Assembly: GCA_958403905.1 (NCBI GenBank)
Contig: CATXZD010000003.1
Span: 62,001 to 126,000 of the forward strand
DNA length: 64,000 nt
Reading direction: 5' to 3'
Source of the DNA: an uncultured Ruminococcus sp.
GTDB taxonomy: Bacteria; Bacillota; Clostridia; Oscillospirales; Acutalibacteraceae
The number at the start of each line of letters is the position of its first letter. The first letter of the stretch is position 1. The position numbers and the translations under genes are program-made. Below, piece by piece: positions 1 through 8,691 of the stretch. Below the pieces are notes generated by a model. That model was not told the DNA's origin, did no database searches, and was given only the letters and a program-made list of their open reading frames with translations.

Positions 1-360
1 AATCCGAATGATTTTTACAGTGTCGTTAAAGGACTTGAAAACGAGCCTGAGGGGGGAATACGCTGTGAAAAGTGTTTCAGATTAAGACTCGAAGCTTCAG
101 CCAAAATGGCACAGGAACTTGAATGCGACTATTTTGCCACAACGCTTACAATAAGTCCGCTGAAAAATGCTCAGCTTATCAACACAATAGGCGAATTGAC
201 AGGGCAAAAATACGGAGTTAAGTGGCTGTTCAGCGACTTTAAAAAGAAAGAAGGATATAAACGCTCTATTGTTCTTTCGAATGAATATAAACTTTACAGA
301 CAAAATTATTGTGGATGCATTTTCAGTAAAAAAACTGTTGATAAAAATATTACCGAATAA
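1..360 (+). CDS. queH: Epoxyqueuosine reductase QueH, C-terminal part (5' end outside window)
   Basis: The open frame enters from the left edge in frame 1 and ends at TAA 358-360. It matches the C-terminal part of QueH (former DUF208), the cobalamin-independent enzyme that reduces epoxyqueuosine to queuosine in tRNA anticodons. Visible family features are the CEKCFRLRL segment (cysteines near residues 22 and 25), the FATTLTISP stretch, and the C-terminal YCGCIFS motif. Cysteines of these two regions bind the metal and cluster in known QueH proteins. The start and N-terminal third lie outside the window. A hairpin with a T-rich tail follows at 412-446. Confidence 0.88.
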   Translation, partial: NPNDFYSVVKGLENEPEGGIRCEKCFRLRLEASAKMAQELECDYFATTLTISPLKNAQLINTIGELTGQKYGVKWLFSDFKKKEGYKRSIVLSNEYKLYRQNYCGCIFSKKTVDKNITE

Positions 361-411
361 TGCTGTTCAATATGAAATAATATGAACTTTTTATAACGAT
401 ATAAAATTTTT

Positions 412-446
412 AAAGCTGTGGAAGATTATTCCACAGCTTTTATATT
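412..446 (+). terminator. Rho-independent terminator after queH
   Basis: A 10-bp stem (AAAGCTGTGG paired with CCACAGCTTT) with a 9-nt loop is followed by TTATATTAT. It sits between queH and the DUF2975 gene. Confidence 0.7.
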
Positions 447-489
447 ATCGGTACATATTATAAATTTATCGTAAAACAATAAATAATTA

Positions 490-518
490 TTGACAATTGT
501 GTTTTATTATGATAATAT
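490..518 (+). promoter_or_regulatory. Sigma-A promoter for the DUF2975/HTH operon
   Basis: TTGACA at 490-495, a 17-bp spacer and TAATAT at 513-518 lie 33 bases before the ATG of the DUF2975 gene, which has AGGAGG at 538-543. Confidence 0.75.
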
Positions 519-550
519 AATTTCAGAAGAAAATTTTAGGAGGTCTGTAT

Positions 551-1030
551 ATGACACAAAAATCTTTATCAAAACGTATGAAACTTATTATAGTACTGCT
601 CGGACTTTGCGGAGCTGCGCTTTTCGGCATTGCTGTTCCCGTAATCGGACTTGATTTAGCAGATTCATATCCTGAATATTCGTACTGCTTTCTGCCTTGG
701 TTGATTTTTATACTGCTTATGGCTGTGCCGTGTTGTGCCGTACTCGTTATTGCGTGGAAGATTGCAACAAGCATAGGAAATGATAATTCCTTTACAGAAC
801 TAAATTCAACACGCCTTAAAAATGTATCTATGCTATCGCTTGTGACGTCAATCTATCTTTTTTTGGGAGCAACGGTATTTCTTCTTTTGTCAATGTGTCA
901 CTTTTCAATGTTTCTTGGTGCTTGCCTTGTATCGTTTGTCGGTGTTGCAATTTCGGTTGCGTCAGCCGTGCTTTCGTATCTTGTAAAAAAAGCCGCCGCT
1001 TTGCAGGAACAAAGCGACTTGACAATCTGA
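551..1030 (+). CDS. DUF2975 family membrane protein
   Basis: This is a 159-residue integral membrane protein with four hydrophobic segments, roughly residues 10-32, 45-70, 93-117 and 118-145. Size and pattern fit DUF2975 proteins of Firmicutes (YoaS type), which are usually encoded next to a small YozG-type HTH regulator, exactly as here. AGGAGG lies 7 bases before the ATG. The biochemical role of the family is unknown; membrane stress sensing or sequestration of the partner regulator are inferences only. The HTH gene starts 10 bases downstream, so the two are surely cotranscribed. Confidence 0.75.
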   Translation: MTQKSLSKRMKLIIVLLGLCGAALFGIAVPVIGLDLADSYPEYSYCFLPWLIFILLMAVPCCAVLVIAWKIATSIGNDNSFTELNSTRLKNVSMLSLVTSIYLFLGATVFLLLSMCHFSMFLGACLVSFVGVAISVASAVLSYLVKKAAALQEQSDLTI

Positions 1031-1039
1031 GGTGCTATT

Positions 1040-1255
1040 ATGGAAGGACAGATAATTTTTAATATTGACGTAATGCTTGCAAAACGAAAAATGAGCGTTA
1101 CCGAGCTTTCAAACCGTGTGGGAATCACACTGGCAAACATTTCAATTTTGAAAAACGGCAAAGCAAAGGCTGTTAAAATCAGTACACTTTTAAAGCTTTG
1201 CGAAGCCCTTGACTGCCAGCCGGGAGATTTGCTTGAATACCGAGAGGGTGAGTAA
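1040..1255 (+). CDS. Small HTH regulator, Xre/YozG type
   Basis: A 71-residue protein made almost wholly of one helix-turn-helix domain: the helices run around MSVTELSNRVGIT and LANISILKNGKA, followed by LLKLCEALDCQPGDLLEY. That ending is characteristic of the HTH_26/YozG-like Xre subfamily. It is encoded directly after a DUF2975 membrane protein, the usual genomic pairing, and probably regulates its own operon. Its stop codon overlaps the ribosome-binding context of the next gene, whose GTG is 2 bases downstream. Confidence 0.8.
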   Translation: MEGQIIFNIDVMLAKRKMSVTELSNRVGITLANISILKNGKAKAVKISTLLKLCEALDCQPGDLLEYREGE

Positions 1256-1256
1256 A

Positions 1257-1790
1257 GTGAAAAAAATTAAATGTAGTGCAGTGATTGCTGTGTTGTTTAT
1301 TGGAGTACTGTTGAATATAACAGGATGTCAATTAATGGGTGTTCAGACAACTGATGTATTAACAGATATTTCAAATATACTGGAAGTTGATGTTAGCGAT
1401 GGCGTGGTGATTTATCAATATGATGATCACGGTGGGTTCCTCGGCGACGGTGATATGGTGGTAAAGCTTTCTTTTTCCGACACAGATTGCCTTAACAGGA
1501 TAAAGGAAAGCTCCGCTTGGAAGCCCTTGCCGTTAACAAAAAATCTTGAGGCTTTTGTATATGGAGCAACATACTACGGTTGTTATAACGCACCATATAT
1601 ACACGACAGCGATTACAACCCCGTTGTTCCTAAAATCGAAAACGGATATTACTGTTTTGTTGACCGCCATTCGAAAAGCAAGGACAAAAAGGACGATTCC
1701 CCATTGCTGGACAGATATTCTATTAATTGCTCTCTGGCTATTTATGATGCGGATACCAATTTGCTGTATTATCTTGAATTAGATACCTGA
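1257..1790 (+). CDS. Putative lipoprotein of unknown function
   Basis: I chose GTG 1257 because it puts GAGGGTGAG just upstream and gives a clean lipoprotein signal peptide: VKKIKCSAVIAVLFIGVLL followed by the lipobox ITGC with Cys near residue 24. An upstream in-frame ATG at 1209 would bury that signal. The mature 154 residues are polar, with several aromatic residues (YQYDDHGG, YYGCYNAPY) and no domain I recognise. It probably belongs to the DUF2975/HTH operon as third gene. A strong hairpin ends the unit at 1806-1846. Confidence 0.6.
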   Translation: MKKIKCSAVIAVLFIGVLLNITGCQLMGVQTTDVLTDISNILEVDVSDGVVIYQYDDHGGFLGDGDMVVKLSFSDTDCLNRIKESSAWKPLPLTKNLEAFVYGATYYGCYNAPYIHDSDYNPVVPKIENGYYCFVDRHSKSKDKKDDSPLLDRYSINCSLAIYDADTNLLYYLELDT

Positions 1791-1805
1791 TTCTATTACT
1801 AAAAG

Positions 1806-1846
1806 AGCAGTCACAAGCGTTGTGTTTGTGACTGCTTTTGTATTTT
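1806..1846 (+). terminator. Terminator between convergent genes
   Basis: An 11-bp perfect stem (AGCAGTCACAA with TTGTGACTGCT) is followed by TTTGTATTTTT on the plus strand. It separates the lipoprotein gene from the convergent ABC exporter gene and may serve both strands. Confidence 0.8.
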
Positions 1847-3588
1847 TACGTTGCGGCGAACTGACTGTTGTAGAGTGTGCAGTAAAATCCGCCTTTTTTA
1901 AGCAATTCCTCGTGATTTCCCTGCTCAATGATGTTGCCGTCCTTCATAACAAGAATAACATCACTTTCCTTAATTGTTGAAAGTCGGTGTGCAACCACAA
2001 AGCTTGTTTTGCCCTTCATCATTTTTGCAAAGGCTTTCTGAACTCTGATTTCGGTCAGAGTGTCAATTGATGATGTTGCCTCGTCAAGAATAAGAATCGC
2101 TGGGTTTGTAAGCATAGCTCTTGCAATACACAAAAGCTGTTTTTGTCCCTGGCTTAAGTTGCCGCCGCCCTCACTGATAACTGTATTGTAACCGTCAGGC
2201 ATACGCCTGATAAAGCTGTGAGCGTAAGCGGCTTTTGCCGCTGAAACAATTTCTTCGTCTGTTGCATTTTCATTGCCGTAGCGCAGATTTTCCATAATCG
2301 TACCGCAGAAAAGCCAGCTGTCCTGCAACACCATTCCGAACTGTCTGCGCAGATTGTCCCTCGAAAGGCTCTTAATGTCAACTCCGTCTATGCTTATTTT
2401 TCCGCTGTCAATTTCGTAGAAACGCATAAGCAGATTGATAAAGGTAGTTTTTCCGCAGCCGGTCGGACCGACAATCGCAACCTTACTGCCGCTTTTTACG
2501 TCAAGCGAAAAGTTCTTTATAAGCGGCTTTTCATTGCTGTATGAAAAGCTGACATTTTCAATTTTTACGTTGCCTTTACTTTCGCCTATATACAGCGAAT
2601 CGGACAAGTCGGGTACTTCGTTTTCGGCTTCAAGCACTTCAAAAACACGTCCTGCGGCGGCAATTGCAGTTTGCAGTTGAGTAAGAACTCCCGTAACCTC
2701 GTTGAAAGGTTTTGTATATTGGTTCGCATACGTGAGAAAACACGAAAGCTGACCGACCGACAGTGAACCTGAAATTGCAGTGAGCGCACCAAAAATTCCG
2801 ACTGCGGCGTATACCATTGCGTTTACAAAACGAGTGCTTGGGTTTGCAAGCGCACCCGCAAATTGCGCCTTGAACCCAACGTCATACAGCTTTGTATTAA
2901 GATTTTCAAAATCTTCAATTGCTCTATTCTCATAAGAAAAAGCCTTTACAATTCGCTGATTGCCAACGTGTTCTTCAACGTAAGACGAAATTTCGCCCTG
3001 CAAGAGCTGTTGTTCACTAAAACGCTTGTGCGACAGTTTCCCGATAAAAGCCGCAACAAACAGTGAAAGCGGAGTGAGAACCACAACTGTAAGCGCAATT
3101 CGCCAATCAATCATCAGCATAAAAATCAACGTGCCGACAATTGTAACAACACCCGAAAATAGCGGTAGAAACATTTGTGTAAGTCCGTCGCCTACAGCGT
3201 CGACATCATTTATTACACGGCTGATTAAATCGCCGTGAGGGTGGCTGTCAATGTAGGAAAGAGGAACACTGTTGAATTTATCAAAAATCTCCCTGCGTAA
3301 ATCCCTGACCGTCTTGTAGCTGATTATGTTTGTAAAGTAATTCATAATCCACTGAAAAACTGTAACGCCAACGATTCCAACAGCAATATAAATCAGAATT
3401 TGCACGATGTTTTCAAAGTTCACTTTGCCTGCATCAATGATATTGTCAACAGCTCGTCCCGTAAGTACGGGAATGTAGAGCGTGAGTGAAACGCTGATTA
3501 CTGCGCTTAGTAATGCAAGCAAAAGGTAGCCGTAGTACGGCTTTATTTTTTTAAGAATTTTAGAAACGACCGACTTGTTTTTCATCAC
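1846..3588 (-). CDS. ABC exporter half-transporter, catalytically canonical subunit
   Basis: 580 residues: six-helix exporter membrane domain (about 1-320) followed by a nucleotide-binding domain. Walker A is GPTGCGKT, the signature is the variant LSQGQKQ, and Walker B is ILILDEATSSID with the catalytic glutamate, then an H-loop AHRLST. The LSQGQ signature together with a partner lacking the catalytic Glu is the pattern of heterodimeric multidrug exporters such as TM287/288. The gene overlaps the upstream partner by 4 bases, so the two are translationally coupled. The substrate (drug, lipid or peptide) cannot be told from sequence. Confidence 0.85.
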   Translation of the reverse strand: MMKNKSVVSKILKKIKPYYGYLLLALLSAVISVSLTLYIPVLTGRAVDNIIDAGKVNFENIVQILIYIAVGIVGVTVFQWIMNYFTNIISYKTVRDLRREIFDKFNSVPLSYIDSHPHGDLISRVINDVDAVGDGLTQMFLPLFSGVVTIVGTLIFMLMIDWRIALTVVVLTPLSLFVAAFIGKLSHKRFSEQQLLQGEISSYVEEHVGNQRIVKAFSYENRAIEDFENLNTKLYDVGFKAQFAGALANPSTRFVNAMVYAAVGIFGALTAISGSLSVGQLSCFLTYANQYTKPFNEVTGVLTQLQTAIAAAGRVFEVLEAENEVPDLSDSLYIGESKGNVKIENVSFSYSNEKPLIKNFSLDVKSGSKVAIVGPTGCGKTTFINLLMRFYEIDSGKISIDGVDIKSLSRDNLRRQFGMVLQDSWLFCGTIMENLRYGNENATDEEIVSAAKAAYAHSFIRRMPDGYNTVISEGGGNLSQGQKQLLCIARAMLTNPAILILDEATSSIDTLTEIRVQKAFAKMMKGKTSFVVAHRLSTIKESDVILVMKDGNIIEQGNHEELLKKGGFYCTLYNSQFAAT

Positions 3589-5321
3589 TTTGCCTCCGTT
3601 TCTTTTAACTGTGAAAGGCAGATTTCACGGTAGGTTTCACAATTTTCAAACAGTTCGTTATGCGTACCTTTTCCGACAAGTCTGCCGTCGTCAAGCACAA
3701 GAATGAGGTCGGCATTTTTAATTGTCGAACATCTCTGCGTTACAATGATTACAGTCATATCAGTTGTACTCTGCTTAAGTGCTTTTCGCAAAGCTGCATC
3801 TGTTGCAAAGTCAAGAGCCGAAAAACTGTCATCAAGAATAAGTAATTCGGGATTGCCGACAATTGCTCTTGCAATGCACAGCCTTTGCCGCTGACCGCCG
3901 CTGAAATTTTTACCACCCTGCTCAACATAACTGTTAAGCCCGTTTTTAAGCTTTGAAACGAATTCATAAGCCTGCGCGGTTTTCAGCGCAGAAATAATAT
4001 CCTCGTCTGTGGCGTCTTTGTTCTGCCATTTCATATTTTCTCTGATTGTACCGCTGAAAAGGATTGACTGCTGAGGCACAATACCGATTTGCGAGCGCAA
4101 CTGAACAAACGGATAATCCTTGACGTTCACGTCATCAACAGTGACGCTTCCGCTTTTTACGTCATAGTAACGAGGGATAAGATTAATCAGCGTACTTTTA
4201 CCGCTGCCAGTACCTCCGATTATGCCGATAGTCTGCCCGTGCATAATCTTAAAACTGATGTCGCTTAATTCATCGTCGCCGTCACCGTAGGTGAATGTTA
4301 CATTGTTAAATTCAACCTTTGGAGTGGTATTGTTTTTGCTGACGGTGATTTCATCGTGATTTTTTTCAACTACACTCGGCTGTGTTTCAAAAACCTCGTT
4401 TATTCTCTGTGCGCTTGCGCTCGCCTTTGTAAGCAAAATTACAAGGTTTGCAACGACAATCATAGCAAGCAAAATCTGTGTCATATAGTTGATAAGAGCA
4501 ATAATATCGCCCGAGAGCATACCTGTGCCGTTGTTTACGTTTATTGCGCCGAACCATATTATTGCTATAATTGCAATGTCGGTGACAGCGTAGGTAACAG
4601 GGCTTAACAGTGCTGAAAGACGGCTTACTCTGACAGAAGTTTTTGCAAGCTCCTCTGTTGCGCTGTCAATTCTTTCTTTTTCGCTTTTTTGTTTTGAAAA
4701 CGCACGAATAACACGGTTGCCTGAAAGATTTTCACGGGAAATAAGTCCGATTTTGTCGAGCTTTTTCTGAATAGACGAGTAAATCGGAATACTCTTTGTC
4801 ATAATCAGGTATAGAGTAATTCCGATAAGCACGGCAGCCGTAAAGAATATTATCGACATTTTCAGGTTGATTGTCATTGACATAATTAGTGCACCTATTA
4901 CGATAAACGGCGCACGTGTGAGCAGGCGGATTCCCATAGCAACGCTCTGCTGAACCTGGTTTACGTCATTAGTGATTCGTGTAATCAGCGAGGGTGTTCC
5001 GATTTTGTCAAGCTCTGCGTGAGAGAGAGAGTTGATGTGCGCAAAAAGTTCTCTGCGTATTTTCGTTCCCACTCCCTGTGATGCACGCGACGCAAGATAC
5101 TGACACACCAGCGCACTCAAAAGTCCGACAACACCGAGCATAACCATAACTCCGCCCATTTTCAGCACATAATCGCCGTCGCCGTTTTTTACTCCGACGT
5201 CAATGATGTCAGCCATAACCATAGGAACAAACAGCTCAAGTATAGCCTCAAACAGCTTGCAAAGCGGCCCGATTATACATTCTTTTTTGTAGTCCTTTAA
5301 AAATCTCCGTAATTTAAACAT
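3585..5321 (-). CDS. ABC exporter half-transporter, degenerate-site subunit
   Basis: 578 residues with the exporter fold: membrane domain about 1-310, Walker A GGTGSGKS, canonical signature FSGGQRQR, Walker B LLILDDSFSALD. The residue after the Walker B aspartate is Asp instead of the catalytic Glu, and the H-loop position reads TQRCST instead of a histidine. Its own ATP site should therefore be non-hydrolytic, as in the degenerate site of heterodimeric exporters. It is the first gene of the two-gene operon on the minus strand. A decayed copy of its first ~55 codons and upstream DNA lies at 8225-8500. Confidence 0.85.
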   Translation of the reverse strand: MFKLRRFLKDYKKECIIGPLCKLFEAILELFVPMVMADIIDVGVKNGDGDYVLKMGGVMVMLGVVGLLSALVCQYLASRASQGVGTKIRRELFAHINSLSHAELDKIGTPSLITRITNDVNQVQQSVAMGIRLLTRAPFIVIGALIMSMTINLKMSIIFFTAAVLIGITLYLIMTKSIPIYSSIQKKLDKIGLISRENLSGNRVIRAFSKQKSEKERIDSATEELAKTSVRVSRLSALLSPVTYAVTDIAIIAIIWFGAINVNNGTGMLSGDIIALINYMTQILLAMIVVANLVILLTKASASAQRINEVFETQPSVVEKNHDEITVSKNNTTPKVEFNNVTFTYGDGDDELSDISFKIMHGQTIGIIGGTGSGKSTLINLIPRYYDVKSGSVTVDDVNVKDYPFVQLRSQIGIVPQQSILFSGTIRENMKWQNKDATDEDIISALKTAQAYEFVSKLKNGLNSYVEQGGKNFSGGQRQRLCIARAIVGNPELLILDDSFSALDFATDAALRKALKQSTTDMTVIIVTQRCSTIKNADLILVLDDGRLVGKGTHNELFENCETYREICLSQLKETEAK

Positions 5322-5453
5322 AAATATTCCTTATCCATATATTAGTTCCTTATTTATTTTACACCAAAATTATTAAATCATCAACAGTATTGCATACTGT
5401 AATAATCATCTTAATTAATTTTGTTTTTATAAAACGAAATCGTTCAGTATCTA

Positions 5454-5481
5454 TTGACTAAATTGTCAGATGTTGTATCAT
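5454..5481 (+). promoter_or_regulatory. Promoter for the 5512 gene
   Basis: TTGACT, a 16-bp spacer and TATCAT lie 31 bases before ATG 5512, next to the divergent ABC operon. Confidence 0.5.
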
Positions 5482-5511
5482 AGAAATATAAATACAAATG
5501 GAGATAATACT

Positions 5512-6261
5512 ATGTTTATTGAAACAGATAAAAACATAAAGCATAATATTTGGAAAGCTGAATATGGAGTCAATCCCGATAATCAAAAAATAAAGCTTTT
5601 AAACCCGTTTGACCATATTTCAAGCGATAAAATAAGCTTAACAAAGGAAGAATACGCATTTTGCAGAGAAAGTATAAAGAATTTTCCGAGTTTTCAGAAT
5701 ATAGTACTTAGCCTGTACTATCATAAAAAACACTATAATATTGACTTGCAAAAAAGTATTATAATCAGCGCAGTAAAGCTTTCTGAGGATGAGCTTTGTA
5801 CGGTTTGCAGAATTTTCAGTAATGCTGTTTTTATCGAAGAATATCCGATATTTGATGAAAATAAATGCATTTGCGGAAGTATGCAGGCTGTAATGGTGAG
5901 CGGATTAACCGTTACAGGATGTGAATTAGCAGAGAGTATTATAAGCAAAAATTTGGTGTTATGCGAATTCTACAATAAACCGACAGCAAATGATATAAAG
6001 AATACTTCTTTTTATCGTTTTGAGCCTGAGTGTGAAAAAAATACTGACAGCAGATATTCTGATTATGTAAATTTCCTTTTCTCCGAGGAGTATTTCAGGC
6101 TTTGCGGCAATTTGAATGTTTCATCATTCACTTTTGAAGAATTGCAAAATCACCCGCTTTGCGCCGAAATTGCCAAACGAGTCAACGAACTTTATCTGCT
6201 GAACTATGATTTGGAATTAAACGGACAAAAATATTATGTAAAATATCTGAATTGGTATTAA
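5512..6261 (+). CDS. Hypothetical protein
   Basis: 249 residues, no signal peptide, no membrane segment, no motif I recognise. ATG 5512 was chosen over an upstream ATG at 5470 because GGAG lies 10 bases before it and a promoter ends at 5481. It is rich in Glu, Tyr and Asn and has scattered cysteines (CTVC, CICGS) that do not form a clear zinc site. It lies alone between the divergent ABC exporter operon and the secreted protease-like gene, inside the segment that appears once duplicated (see 8207-8500). Function unknown. Confidence 0.6.
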   Translation: MFIETDKNIKHNIWKAEYGVNPDNQKIKLLNPFDHISSDKISLTKEEYAFCRESIKNFPSFQNIVLSLYYHKKHYNIDLQKSIIISAVKLSEDELCTVCRIFSNAVFIEEYPIFDENKCICGSMQAVMVSGLTVTGCELAESIISKNLVLCEFYNKPTANDIKNTSFYRFEPECEKNTDSRYSDYVNFLFSEEYFRLCGNLNVSSFTFEELQNHPLCAEIAKRVNELYLLNYDLELNGQKYYVKYLNWY

Positions 6262-6485
6262 AAAATCTCCGAAAACATTATAATAAAGGCGAATTTTATT
6301 TGAAAAAACATATTAATTTAAAATAAAACTCAATATATATTACATATCATTACATATTAAATGCAAAAAATGTTGAAAAATTTTATTATATGTGATATAT
6401 TATAAATATAAAATGATAGTGAGGTTAGTCCAATGTACAATTCTTTGATTCATAAATAATTTGAGAATAATATGGGAGGATAATT

Positions 6486-7649
6486 ATGAAATTGAGAAGA
6501 ATAATAATATGCGTTTTATGTATAAATATGCTGATGCTAAGTTTCAGTGTAACTTTTGTAAGTGCTTTAGATAATGAATATACTGTAGATATAACGGAAG
6601 TTATTCCGATTAAAGCTAAAGAGTTCGCACAGGATAGACTATTACCTTTGTCAAATAGTATTTACAGTGATACAAGATTTGATATTAATATTAAAAGTTT
6701 AAATGACTTAAAACTTGAAAAACCTTATGTCATTTATTCGGCTAATAATCTTGGTGTACAGGATAAAATATATTACTTTCCTGTATCAGAGAATAACAGA
6801 ATCCAAATGATAATGTCGATTATAGATGTTGACGGTGATTATACTGCAACTATGAGTAAGGATATTGCAAATTCACTAAACGAGATAAATTACTTGGACT
6901 CAAATAAACATTATATACTATATCAAAATGGGCAAGAAATTTTAGCAGAGAATGAGAATAGTACATTTGTATTGACAGTTACGGACTATGAAACTAACAT
7001 TGTTAATAAAACAAATGATAATAGTGAGTACTTTGAATCGTTGAGTTTTAGTGATAAAGTAAAGAAAATTAAAAATACTTATGCAATTAGATCTATAAAT
7101 ACAAGTGAAAATTTTGCAAATATATCAGGTGCACAAGGTTTTTCAGTGAAAAATGCTTACCAAATAAAACTTAATACTAGTGGTTGTTTGGTGCCACAAG
7201 GTAGCCTTAATATATGTTGGGCAGCTTCAGTTGCTACGACTGTTAGATATTTAAAATATGACAAGTATAAAAATCTTACAGCAACTCAAGTATGTGATGC
7301 CATAGGTGTGTCATATACTGCTAATAATATAGATGCACAACAAAAAGCTTTAAAAAAATATGGAATAAACTATAATCAAAAAATAACGGAGAAACAAATT
7401 GGATTTGCGGTTGTTCAACGAAATATTCTTTCTCAAAATACTGTACTTATTCATGCATTCCCTAGTAGTGGAGATGGGCATGCGGTAACCATAATAGGAT
7501 ATTCAACTTACGGTGGAGTAAATTTAATTACAATCTATAATTCAGCAACAAATGCTTGTGAAACTGTAGAGTACAAATCTAGTGGTACATATTTTTCGTT
7601 TAACAACAAAAATCACTTGTGGAAATACTCATTGTATTGGAAAGCTTAA
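6486..7649 (+). CDS. Secreted papain-fold cysteine peptidase-like protein
   Basis: 387 residues with a Sec signal peptide (MKLRRIIICVLCINMLMLSF, predicted cleavage after SALA-like SA-L near residue 28). The N-terminal ~210 residues resemble a propeptide or unknown domain. The C-terminal part has a papain-like layout: Cys244 in NICWAAS, His332 in GHAVTIIGY, and a following IYNSA with a possible third catalytic Asn. This matches the C39_2/C70/staphopain-like group of secreted cysteine peptidases. AGGAGG sits 9 bases before the ATG. The base composition is more AT-rich than neighbouring housekeeping genes, suggesting acquisition. Peptidase activity is inferred from motifs only. Confidence 0.65.
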   Translation: MKLRRIIICVLCINMLMLSFSVTFVSALDNEYTVDITEVIPIKAKEFAQDRLLPLSNSIYSDTRFDINIKSLNDLKLEKPYVIYSANNLGVQDKIYYFPVSENNRIQMIMSIIDVDGDYTATMSKDIANSLNEINYLDSNKHYILYQNGQEILAENENSTFVLTVTDYETNIVNKTNDNSEYFESLSFSDKVKKIKNTYAIRSINTSENFANISGAQGFSVKNAYQIKLNTSGCLVPQGSLNICWAASVATTVRYLKYDKYKNLTATQVCDAIGVSYTANNIDAQQKALKKYGINYNQKITEKQIGFAVVQRNILSQNTVLIHAFPSSGDGHAVTIIGYSTYGGVNLITIYNSATNACETVEYKSSGTYFSFNNKNHLWKYSLYWKA

Positions 7650-7669
7650 AGATTATTTAAGGAGGAAAA

Positions 7670-8131
7670 ATGAAAAGATATTTAAAATTTCTTACAGCAA
7701 TCAGCCTTTTTATTTCGATATTTATATTGTGCGCTTGCAACAACGGACAAAATCAGACGTCATTAACAGAAACTACGCTTAAATCTGTAGAAAACGGACA
7801 CCAGTTGGATCTTGAACTAAATAAATTTAATAAATTAGGTGCGGTAAGTCCCGATTTAAGCAATGGTGAAATTGAATATAAGACAACTGATTCGGATAAA
7901 ATTTCAGATTTTACAAGTCAAATTACAGATTCAACAGCAATTGAAATCGGTGATAGTGAAAGATTGTCAGGCGGTATGCACTTTGTTCTTTACAATGACA
8001 ACGATATTCTGTATCATATTTATTACGAAGGAGAGTACTTCTCCGTCAGCGGTTTTGACGGATTTTTTAAGTCGGAAAATTATGACGAAAGTAAAATTTT
8101 CGAAATATACAATACGCTGATAAACCGTTAA
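7670..8131 (+). CDS. Putative lipoprotein downstream of the secreted peptidase
   Basis: 153 residues with a lipoprotein signal: a hydrophobic stretch ending in the lipobox LCAC, Cys near residue 23, followed by a polar NNGQNQTS linker. The mature region has no domain I recognise. AAGGAGG lies just before the ATG and the gene starts 20 bases after the peptidase-like gene, so they are probably one operon. The gene ends at the terminator 8145-8180. A surface inhibitor or partner of the peptidase is a possible role, but this is only positional inference. Confidence 0.6.
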   Translation: MKRYLKFLTAISLFISIFILCACNNGQNQTSLTETTLKSVENGHQLDLELNKFNKLGAVSPDLSNGEIEYKTTDSDKISDFTSQITDSTAIEIGDSERLSGGMHFVLYNDNDILYHIYYEGEYFSVSGFDGFFKSENYDESKIFEIYNTLINR

Positions 8132-8144
8132 AAATCAACTAAAA

Positions 8145-8180
8145 ACAACCCTACTGAAAATTGTTCGGTAGGGTTGTCTG
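8145..8180 (+). terminator. Terminator after the lipoprotein gene
   Basis: A 14-bp stem with one G-T pair (ACAACCCTACTGAA with TTCGGTAGGGTTGT) has a 5-nt loop. It occupies the same relative position, just before a gpmI tail, as the hairpin at 9361-9394. Confidence 0.65.
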
Positions 8181-8206
8181 ATTTATTAACAAATAACTTC
8201 AAGACT

Positions 8207-8500
8207 TATTTAATAAGGCTTGTGCCGTCTATTTTAGTATATAGCCACCGTTGTGGTTTCTTATTCCGATATTAATAATATCAGCCATAACCATAGGAAC
8301 AAACAACTCAAGTATAGTTTCAAATAGGTTACACTACAGCGCGAAGATCCATTTTTGCAGTTCATTAAAAATCTTCGCAATTTAAACATACTTAATCCTT
8401 AAATATCCGATATAATAATTCATTATATTTCCAATGAGTATATACATAACTGTATTTATTTTACACCAAATTTGTTAATTCATCAACTGTGTTAGTTTAA
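8207..8500 (-). pseudogene. Fossil junction: ABC exporter start fused to gpmI end
   Basis: Read on the minus strand, 8389 begins with ATG and MFKLRRFL, identical to the start of the ABC exporter protein at 5321. After a frameshift it continues as LFETILELFVPMVMADII, then GYILK, closely matching exporter residues about 24-55. It then switches to IDGTSLIK and a stop, which is the C-terminus of GpmI (MDGTSLIK). Upstream DNA at 8390-8500 also resembles 5322-5400, including the shared TTTATTTTACACCAAA. The switch falls at an 8-nt near-identity (ccgcccat at 5152, ccgtccat at 9424, ccgtctat at 8225). Not expected to be functional. Confidence 0.8.
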
Positions 8501-8591
8501 AAAAGAAAACAATATTAGAAATGAAACAAATGTGTATTATAAATCACAAAATATAAAAATGAATAAAAACAATAAACAAGTATAAAAAATA

Positions 8592-8620
8592 TTGACAATA
8601 AAATAAAAAACAGTTATAAT
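8592..8620 (+). promoter_or_regulatory. Consensus promoter for the dockerin gene
   Basis: Perfect TTGACA and TATAAT with a 17-bp spacer, 71 bases before ATG 8692, leaving a 5' leader of about 65 nt. Confidence 0.85.
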
Positions 8621-8691
8621 ATATATGGCAAGAAAATTGTCGAACTATATTTCAGATGATTATTGAAACTTATTTTTAAGGAGGTCTTTCT

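Noticed and set aside
1209..1256. Upstream ATG start for the lipoprotein gene
   Set aside because: It lies inside the HTH gene and would bury the lipoprotein signal; GTG 1257 has a proper site.
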